Shown piece by piece: positions 56,520 through 64,000 of a stretch of 64,000 nt of DNA (position 1 is the first letter of the stretch; each line of letters begins with the position of its first letter). Source of the DNA: Hyperoodon ampullatus (lineage: Eukaryota; Chordata; Mammalia; Artiodactyla; Ziphiidae). The stretch covers positions 56,386,516-56,450,515 of the forward strand of contig OX457068.1 in assembly GCA_949752795.1 (NCBI GenBank), given 5' to 3'. The notes under the pieces are model-generated. The model did no database searches and had not been told where the DNA came from. It worked only from the letters and a program-made list of their open reading frames with translations. The position numbers and the translations under genes were made by a program.

Positions 56520-58845
56520 TCAACTCTAGAGGGCAAAAGTGATTGAGAGGAACTACAAGGAGATTAGAGGAGAAGATTCTTGAGTAGATAAAGAAGGGAG
56601 AGAAGATGAAACATTCCGGGGGTGGGTAATGAGAAAATAGAATAATGGGAAAGTAAAAAAAATATATATATAATGTACATTGTTCTGGAAATAATGCAAG
56701 CAAAAATTTGGATAGGTACAGGAGCTAATTTGAACCTTCCAAAGGAGTGATATAAATAGAACACATCTATATCATAGAGGACAGCTGTATTGAAAAATAG
56801 TTAGCATGAAAGTTGATAATTGTTGATGGGAAATCAACCATGAAATTTTAAGTAACCAATGAATTGTTTTGTGTACAACATTATCTCATTGAAAATGAGA
56901 AGCATCATAAAAACTGTCCATCACTGATGCTCAACAATTGAGTGATTAAATCAAATAAATCAATGAATGAATTAAAAAAAAAACAAGTAAATGCACATAG
57001 TGCATTAAAGGAAAATTAGCTTGGTGACAGTATGAAAGTACAGAAGTGACCTGGAGAAAAGGAGGAGGCCATTTCAGGAAACAAGATGAGAGGAAAGTAT
57101 GGTGACAAGGGAGAAAGGCATAAGGAGCTGAAAAGGAATGCAAGGGTCAAATGATACTCCCTAGGGTGTAGAATAACACCTGACTATTGGGAGAAAGAAA
57201 TAGTTTAAAAGGAATTGTAAGTTTGGTACCAGAGACGTCAACATTTGCTGACACTGAAAATGTGTAGGTGGCAGTGAGATACAGGACTGGACCTTTGTAC
57301 AAACTCTAACATGGGATATCATAGTAAGCACAAATATAGAAGTTGATGGAGACCATGAGAATTCATGATGTCTTATTGAAAAGAAAATAGAGAAAGAAGA
57401 ACTGAGACTTAGGAATATACTTACAACTTGTTAAACATACACTGATATGCCCTTATCTAAAAGATGGAAACCCTCTGTTGACTAGGCAAAACACGCTGGC
57501 ATGGATTTGTTGTTTGCTCTGTTTGAGTGTTTAGGTGTCTGAAAATGAAACAATTTCAAAATTGATATTGATCAATAAAGGTCAGTCCTACCATTTGCAT
57601 TTGAGTAAATTCAGGGTAGTTAAGTTGGTTACTCAGTTTACATTGTAGAGAGATCCCTGACACCACTGTAAACATTCCCTTCGGGATTCCTTGGTGAGGC
57701 TCAACTGTTTTCATTTAGCTGTCTGTATTTCTGTTCTTGGTATAATCTCTCCTCACATTTCTATAGCAAATGAATCAACTTCCATTTCTTAAGCACACAT
57801 ACAACTAGAGGAAGGGAAATTTATTTTATTTTTTGGAAATAATTTTTTAAAAAGTCCAAATAAGCAGAGTTACTTTTTATTTTGTTGAAGCATTTCCTGT
57901 ACAAAGTTCTTCAAACTTAAATCTACAGTGAAAACCTGTATTTGTAGTCAAATTAACTATTTAGAATTATAAACCAAAAGAAGTCATGACAGTATCATTT
58001 TTATAATCTGAGGTAGTAGGGCAGTGGCAGTAGGATGGAGTGTAGGATAAAATTCTAAGAGTTCAATAGTTATTTTAAAATTTGCAAATATAACCAAAAA
58101 CAAGCAATGGAAGAGATAATATTTAAATTTGAGTAATCACAAAATTTAGGGATTAGCAGTAGTATTTTCAAGTATTTTTGAAGCCTCACTTTTCCTTATT
58201 AATTCCCCTTCCAAAGTTACTCTTCCTCATATGTTACTACTGAATAAAATGGTTTAGGTGGTACTCCACTATGTCACTTAATCATGTGTGCCAATTAAAC
58301 AGAACTGTCTGTTAATTACTAGGAGAGCTACATAGAAAAAAAATTGCCTGGAGGTTTTGGATTGTTTGTTTCCTTTTTTCCACGTTATATTTAGCTGTCT
58401 GGACTAAGTATATTTAGTTGGGGCTTATTATTATAAGTCAGAAAGTCACCATGAGCTAATTATTTTCAGTTCATTTATGTGATTAATGTTGAAAACTTGG
58501 AAACTTGTGCATACCTTGAGTTGGCTCCAATTAATCAATCTGAAAAAAAGAAATTCAAGGTGCCCCCAGTCCTACTGAAAGCAGTGAAGTGCTACTGGAT
58601 TTCAAACATGTTATTAGTTATTCTGGCTGGAATAAGCACGTTGACACTGCAGACCCCTCTCATCTGACTCACAACGGAAAGCCAAGGCACTTCAAATGTA
58701 GAGAATAGATATTTTTAGTAGATTATTCTCAGATGTACAACTCGGATGTGCAACTCAGACTTTACAATGAGAAGCAGAATTGATAGAATGTCTACATGGT
58801 CAGGAAGGCACATTTCTTCAACCACAGGATCCAAAGACATTGACT
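56520..58845. other. Single-copy DNA with a conserved-element candidate
   Basis: No certain repeat. A possible continuation of L2 in the purine-rich part near 57000-57400 was not clear enough to call. A repeat-free block with homeodomain-like words lies at 58400-58690. Confidence 0.45.
58400..58690. promoter_or_regulatory. Candidate conserved non-coding element (weak)
   Basis: Contains gagctaattattttcagt, tgtgattaatgttg and ccaattaatcaatctg within repeat-free sequence of mixed composition, as often seen in developmental enhancers. A 62-codon frame covers it, without a domain. Inference only. Confidence 0.2.
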
Positions 58846-59228
58846 TCATTGGGACTTCTCTGGTGGCACAGTGGTTAAGAATCTGCCTGGCAACGCAGGA
58901 GGTGCAGGTTCAAGACCTCGTCCAGGAAGATCCCACATACCACAGAGCAACTAAGCCCGTGTATCACAACTACTGAGCCTGTGCTCTAGATCCCATGAGC
59001 CACAGCTACTGAGTCCACGTGCCACAACTCCTGAAACCTGCATGCTAGAGCCCGTGCTCCACAACAAAAGAAGCCACCGCAGTAAGAAGCCCACACACCT
59101 CAATGAAGAGTAACCCATGTTTGCCACAAATAGAGAAAGCCCGTGTGCAGCAATGAAGATCCAACACAGCCAAAAATTAATTAATTAATTAAAAAAGAAA
59201 AAAAACTCTAAAAAAAAATGACTTCATT
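58841..59228. repeat. Perfect 10-bp target-site duplication pair
   Basis: tgacttcatt occurs at 58841-58850 and 59219-59228, directly outside the SINE head and its A-rich tail. Confidence 0.88.
58851..59218 (+). mobile_element. CHR-2-type SINE, plus strand, full length
   Basis: Begins GGGACTTCTCTGGTGGCACAG. The A box (tggcacagtgg) and a B box (ggttcaagac) can be seen in the tRNA-like head. The body has several related copies of a 'cacaactactgagcctg'-like unit, then agaaagcccgtgtgcagcaa and catagccaaaaatta-like end (cacagccaaaaatta), then an AATT/A-rich tail. About 370 bp with tail, clearly longer than the short form at 18.7 and 51.6 kb. It has more CpG decay than those, in keeping with greater age. 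Confidence 0.93.
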
Positions 59229-59229
59229 A

Positions 59230-59690
59230 CTGTTATTAAATTCTGGCTTGGACCAAGACTTTCAGAATCCTTACCTTTCGACAGCTGTTTGGTGGTTTAT
59301 TTAAGACTTCCATGGGCAGTCTCAGCACAGTTCCTTCTGGACAAGTGTCATCATCTCCTCCACATCTCTGTCATCCTTTGCCTTAATTGGCTCCATTAAC
59401 AGGTGTTCTAAGGCCAAAAGATGAGGATTCAACTGATTCATCACTTCCTAAGGCCTAATGTAAAAGATAGCATTTGGAGCACCCTGGATGTGAAGCAGAA
59501 GCTTGGAAATACGATCTCACAGCACATTTGGCTTTAGCTGGTAAAATGTAGTAATGGGATGGATTGATTTAAATTTGAACTCTAGCCTTGATCCTCATGC
59601 CAGTATAAGCTGGAATCTCAGTTCTTGTAAATTCCTTGTGCTCTATTTGGAATGATACCAATGAATATATTACTGTTAATACTCCTAATT
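59230..59690. other. Single-copy DNA, no gene seen
   Basis: No repeat or exon recognised. Confidence 0.5.
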
Positions 59691-59800
59691 TTTTGTACTC
59701 TCATTATATCAAACATTTACATTGCTTTTCATAATACCTTATCATTACCCCATTTTAAAGTTGAATAGTCTGAAGGTCAAGGAAATTAAAAGGCTGGCCA
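59691..59800 (-). repeat. MIR SINE fossil, reverse orientation (weak)
   Basis: tttacattgcttttcataat, taccccattttaaagttgaa and gaaggtcaaggaaattaaaa follow the reversed MIR tail and core. Confidence 0.6.
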
Positions 59801-60015
59801 AAATTTTTCTGTACCCAAAAAGTAGACTAATGGTTGCATGGGTCTATAGGAGGGAAGTGTAATTACCTGTAAATGGGCATAAGGAATCTTGTTGGGGTGA
59901 TGAAAATGTTCTAAAAGTGATTTATGGTGATATTATTTGTATATTTACCAAAAATTTTAGATTGTACACTTGAATGAGGTGAATTTTATGCTTTTTAAAA
60001 TATACCTCAAATAAA
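59801..60015 (+). mobile_element. Old L1M 3'UTR fragment, plus strand
   Basis: gtagactaatggttgcatgg, ttgttggggtgatgaaaatg, agtgatttatggtgatatta and gattgtacacttgaatgagg are the last 200 bases of old L1MA/L1MB-type elements, ending with a decayed poly(A) near 60035. Related to the 3'UTR of the old L1 at 14.6 kb. Confidence 0.8.
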
Positions 60016-60114
60016 GATCCTTAAGAAGAAAAAATCTTACCAAAAGTCACATCATTCTACTCCACCCTTCATTCTTGCATGTGTACTGCAATGCAACAAG
60101 CTCTGGGAAAACAC

Positions 60115-60250
60115 TGAAGATCTGGTTCCCCTCTAGTTTGCTATAGAATGTTGGGCAATTTATGTACATTTTCTGGGTAGCAGTTTTTTTAACTGTAAGT
60201 GAGATCACTAAACTAGTTATGTGTCTTGAAGATCTTGAATTAATTCCAAG
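60115..60250 (+). repeat. MIR SINE fossil
   Basis: gaatgttgggcaatttatg and ctgtaagtgagatcactaaa match the MIR 'ctgtgtgaccttgggcaag ... catctgtaaaatgg' blocks. Confidence 0.65.
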
Positions 60251-60545
60251 AATATCTAATTCTAAATGAGTAAGCTCTCCATGAATTGGTATGCAATGGT
60301 ATAATATGAGTCAAAAAGTTGCATATCAAAAATGATGATTCTGGAAAGGAAAGGCATGAAAGTACTTATTATCACTTGATAGTGGGGCTATGGGAATTTA
60401 ATTTATTCATTATTATCTCTTTATTTTTAAAGTATTCTAAAATAATGTGTTTCAAAAAGGAAGTGACTTTTATTTAAAGAAAAAATAGCTCTGTAAGAAT
60501 ATTTGATGAAAACAATTTCATATGGAAACCAAAATGGAAAATCCT

Positions 60546-60730
60546 GGAGAGACCTTCAAGATGGCAGAGGAATAAGACGTGGAGATCACCTCCCCCCCCC
60601 CACAAATACATCAGAAATACAACTACAGGTGTAACAACTCCTACAGAACACCTACTGAATGTTGACAGAAGACTTCAGATTTCCCAAAAGGCAAGAAAAA
60701 ACCCCACATATGTGGGTAGGGCAAAAGAAA
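60546..60730 (+). promoter_or_regulatory. L1 5'UTR remnant (start of internal promoter)
   Basis: The first 185 bases of an L1 5'UTR. In active elements this region begins the internal RNA polymerase II promoter. Here it is cut off at the deletion junction, with a C-run at about 60592-60601 expanded from a shorter one. Confidence 0.8.
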
Positions 60731-60732
60731 GT

Positions 60733-60935
60733 CTGCAAGCCAGAAGGGAGTGGCAGGACATATTTAAAGTGATGAAAGGGAAAAACCTACAACCAAGATT
60801 ACTCTATCCAGCAAGGATCTCATTCAGATTCGACAAAGAAATTAAAACCTTTACAGACAAAAAAGCTAAGAGAATTTAGCACCACCAAACCAGCTTTACA
60901 ACAAATGCTAAAGGAACTTTTCTAGGCAGGAAACA
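60733..60935 (+). pseudogene. L1 ORF1 C-terminal remnant and inter-ORF spacer
   Basis: Reads LQARREWQDIFKVMKGKN and then NLQPRLLYPARISFRFD, which is the C-terminal domain of the ORF1 RNA-binding protein. A 2-base deletion near 60863 shifts the frame and brings a stop at about 60877. The sequence continues as ORF1 end and spacer in another frame to about 60935. The trimerising coiled coil and RNA-recognition domain of ORF1 are absent. Confidence 0.8.
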
Positions 60936-60983
60936 CAAGAGAAGGAAAAGACCTACAAAAACAAAAACAAAACAATTAAGAAA

Positions 60984-63900
60984 ATGGTAATATGAACATA
61001 CATATCAATATCTACCTTAAATGTAAATGGATTAAATGTTCCAACCAAAAGACATAGATTGGCTCAATGGAAACAAAAACAAGACCTGTATATATGCTGT
61101 CTACAAGAGAACCATTTCAGACCTAGAGACACATACAAAAGGAAAGTGAGGGGATGAAAAAAGATATGCCATGCAAATGGAAATCAAAAGAAAGCTGGAG
61201 TAGCAATTCTCATATCAGAAAAAATAGACTTTAATATAATAACTATTACAAGAGACAAAGAGGGCACTACATAATGATCAAGGGATCAATCCAAGAAGAA
61301 AACATAACAATTATAAATATTTATGCAACGAACATAGGAGCACATCAATACATAGGCAAATGCTAACAGCCATAAAAGGGGAAATCGACAGTAACCCAAT
61401 CATAGTAGGGGACTTAACACACCACTTTCACCAATGAACAGATTATCTAAAATGAAAATAAATAAGGAAACACAAGCTTTAAATGCTACATTAAATAAGA
61501 TGGACTTAATTGATATTTATAAGACATTCCATCCAAAAACAACAGAAGACATTTTCTTCTCAAGTGCTGGAACATTCTTCAGGATAGATCACATATTAGG
61601 TCACAAATCAATCCTTGGTAAACTTAGGAAACTTGAAATTTTATCAGGTATATTTTCCAAGCACTACACTATGAGACAAGATATCAATTACAGGGAAAAA
61701 TCTGTAAAACGTACAAAAACATGGAGGCTAAAACATACACTACTAAAAAAACCAAGAGATCACTGAAGAAATCAAAGAGGAAATCAAAAAGTACTTAGAA
61801 AAAAATGACAATGAAATCACAATGACTCTAAAGTTATGGGATGCAGCAAAGGCAGGTCGAAGAGGGAAGGTTATGGCAATACAATCCTACCTCAAGAAAC
61901 ATGAAACATCTCAAATAAAGAACCTAACCTTACTCCTAAAGCAGTTAGAGAAGAAGAACAAAAAAATCTCAAAGTTAGCAGAAGGAAAGAAATCATAAAG
62001 ATCAGATCAGAAATAAATGAAAAAGAAATGAGGAAACAATAGAAAAGATCAATAAAACTAAAAGCTTGCTCTATGAGAAGATAAACAAAATTCATAAGCC
62101 TTTAGCCAGACTCATCAAGAAAAAAAGGAAGAAGACTCAAATCAATAGAATTAGAAATGAAAAAGGAGAAGTAACAAATGACACTGCAGAAATACAAAGG
62201 ATCATGAGAGATTACTACAAGCAAGTACATGGCAATAAAATGGACAACCTGGAACAAACAGACAAATTCTTAGAAAAGCACAACCTTCCGAGACTGAACC
62301 AGGAAGAAATAGAAAATATAAACAGACTAATCACAAACACTAAAATTGAGACTGTGATTAAAAATCTTCCAACAAGCAAAAGCCCAGGATCAGATGGCTT
62401 CAGAGGCAAATTCTATCAAACATTTAAAGACGAGATAACACCTACCCTTCTCAAATGCTTCCAAAATATAACAGAGGGAGGAACACACCCAAAGTCATTC
62501 TATGAGGCCACCATCACCCTGATACCAAAACCAGACACAGATGTCACAAAGAAAGAAAACTACAGGCCAATATCACTGATGCAGAGAGATGCAAAAATCC
62601 TCAACAAAATATTAGCAGACAGAATCCAACAGCCCATTAAAAGGATCATGCCACATGATCAAGTCGGGTTTATTCCAGGAATGCAAGGATTCTTCAATAT
62701 ATGCAAATCAATCAATGTGATACACCATATTAACAAATTGAAGGAGAAAAACCATATGATCATCTCAACAGATGCAGAAAAAGCTTTCAACAAAATTCAA
62801 CACCAATTTATGATAAAAAATAACCCTCCACAAAGTAGGCATAGAGGGAACTTATCTCAACATAATAGAGGCCATATATGACAAACCCACAGCCAATATC
62901 ATTCTCAATGGAGAAAAAAGGAAACCATTTCCTCTAATATCAGGAACAAGACAATTTTGTCCTCTCTCACTACTATTATTCAACATAGTTTTGGAAGTTT
63001 TAGTCACAGCAATCAGAGAAATAAATAAATAAATAAATAAATAAATAAATGAGATCCAAATCAGAAGGAAGAGGTAAAGCTGTCACTCTTTGCACATGAC
63101 ACGATACTATACATAGAGAATCCTAAAGATGTTACCAGAAAACTACCAAAGCTAATCAATGAATTGGATAAAGTAGCATGACACAAAATTAATGCATAGA
63201 AATCTATTGCATTCCTATACACTAATGGAGAAAAATCTGAAAGAGAATTTAAGGAAACACTCCCATTTACCACTGCAACAAAAAGAATAAAATACCCAGG
63301 AAAAAACCTATCTAAGAACACAAAATATCTGTATGCAGAAAACTATAAGACACTGATGAAAGAAATTAAAGATGATACAAACAGATGGAGAAATATACCA
63401 TGTTCTTTGATTGCAAGAATCAACATTATGAAAATGACTATAATGCCCAAAGCAATCTACAGCTTCAATGCAATCTCTATCAAACTACCAATGGCATTTT
63501 CCACAGAACTAGAAAAAAAAATGCACAATTTGTATGGAAACACAAAAGATCCTGAATAGCCAAAGCAAACTTAGAAAGAAAAACAGAGCTGGAGGAATCA
63601 GGCTCCCAGACTTCAGACTATACTACAAAGCTACAGTAATCAAGACACTATGGTAGTGGCACAAAAATAGAAATATAGATCACTGGAACAGGATAGAAAG
63701 CCCAGAGATAAACCAATGCCCATATGGTCATCTTATTTTTGATAAAGTAAGCAAGAATATACAAGGGAGAAAAAACAGCCTCTTAAATAAGTGGTTCTGG
63801 GAAAACTGGACAGCTACATGTAAAAGAATGAAATTAAAACACTCCCTAACACATACAAAAAAGTAAACTCAAAATGGATTAAAGACTTAAATATAAGGCC

Positions 63901-64000
63901 AACAGTATAAAACTCTTAGAGGAAATCATAGGCAGAACACTCTATGACACAAATCACAGCAAGATCCTTTTTGACTCACCTCTTAAGGAAATGAAAATAA
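60984..64000 (+). pseudogene. L1 ORF2 pseudogene (endonuclease and reverse transcriptase)
   Basis: The reading begins at ATG 60984. Codon 4 is already a stop (TGA at 60993-60995). The endonuclease part keeps LNVNGLN and the catalytic-loop segment CCLQENHFR, but has a stop in place of tryptophan (TGA 61155-61157) and a 1-base deletion near 61264. An open piece at 61434-61766 is the later endonuclease. The reverse-transcriptase part is open at 62066-62881 (271 codons): [28 protein letters not shown] and motif A as [12 protein letters not shown], with the catalytic Asp kept and the second Asp changed to Asn. A frameshift follows near 62815. Motif C reads LSLFAHDT, i.e. the usual ADD is AHD (codon 63095-63097). 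A further AAAT tract (63019-63050) breaks the frame. A last open piece at 63356-63559 is the thumb region. Dead on several independent counts. Confidence 0.95.
63019..63050 (+). repeat. (AAAT)n microsatellite inside L1 ORF2
   Basis: Eight AAAT units replace the short 'gaaaaggaaataaaag'-like segment of ORF2 just upstream of motif C. The expansion probably grew from an AAATAAA already in the coding sequence. Confidence 0.95.

Larger units (their letters stand above)
60546..64000 (+). mobile_element. Internally deleted L1, plus strand, runs off the window
   Basis: It starts at a recognisable L1 5' end (agaccttcaagatggcagag, agacgtggagatcacc). After about 185 bases it jumps at 60730/60731 to the last part of ORF1, so most of the 5'UTR and most of ORF1 are missing. 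ORF2 then follows from 60984, disrupted by stop codons and indels, as far as the right edge of the window (its C-terminal third). The 3'UTR, tail and second target-site copy lie outside. The level of damage places it between the 41-kb and the 13-kb copies in age. Confidence 0.93.

Noticed and set aside
62066..62881. A 271-codon open frame as a reverse-transcriptase gene
   Set aside because: It is one intact-looking piece of a broken L1 ORF2 with stops and frameshifts on both sides and a changed active site.

Overview
The window looks like a stretch of mammalian nuclear DNA with no recognisable host protein-coding gene: an intergenic region or the inside of a very large intron. It is AT-rich, has no CpG island, and consists of single-copy sequence interrupted by interspersed repeats of very different ages. 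The source is inferred to be a cetacean, probably a toothed whale. The young SINEs are tRNA-derived elements of the cetartiodactyl CHR type: a long CHR-2-like form at 5977-6278 and 58851-59218, and a short form at 18748-18960 and 51554-51786. I saw no ruminant BovB or Bov-tA, pig PRE-1, primate Alu or carnivore SINE. The species call rests on remembered family consensus sequences, not on a database search.

Layout. 1-12 kb: single-copy DNA with an L1 3' end carrying a (TA)n tract, several MIR and L2 fossils, an MLT2-like ERVL LTR (about 5.1-5.8 kb) and a CHR-2 SINE. 11.6-15 kb: an old LTR, then an old L1 (12975-14740, plus strand). 15-28 kb: MIR/L2 fossils, a short-form SINE, an old LTR near 24.5 kb, and two stretches that look like non-coding regulatory DNA (about 15.7-16.3 kb and 21.4-21.8 kb). 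28.9-30.3 kb: a 5'-truncated L1 on the minus strand with a 20-bp target-site duplication (18 of 20 matching). 31.5-32.3 kb: an ERV-type LTR on the minus strand containing an ATT microsatellite and a 26-bp tandem repeat. 34.6-35.1 kb: another regulatory-looking single-copy stretch. 41.06-42.9 kb: the youngest-looking L1, minus strand, 5'-truncated, with a perfect 14-bp target-site duplication and an undamaged C-terminal ORF2 reading frame of 487 codons. 43-60 kb: single-copy DNA with ancient L1, MIR, L2 and LTR remnants, a SINE with a perfect 17-bp target-site duplication (51.5 kb) and a CHR-2 SINE (58.9 kb). 60.5 kb to the right edge: a plus-strand L1 that keeps its 5' end but has lost most of its 5'UTR and ORF1 internally. 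It carries stop codons, frameshifts and a changed reverse-transcriptase active site, and runs off the window.

No genes act together here in a pathway. The only protein-coding potential is retrotransposon debris. Items worth checking are the retrotransposon structures (internal deletion, target-site duplications, direct and inverted L1 copies), the tandem repeat in the LTR, a few candidate conserved non-coding elements, and one weak candidate exon. I found no convincing evidence for a novel biological system.
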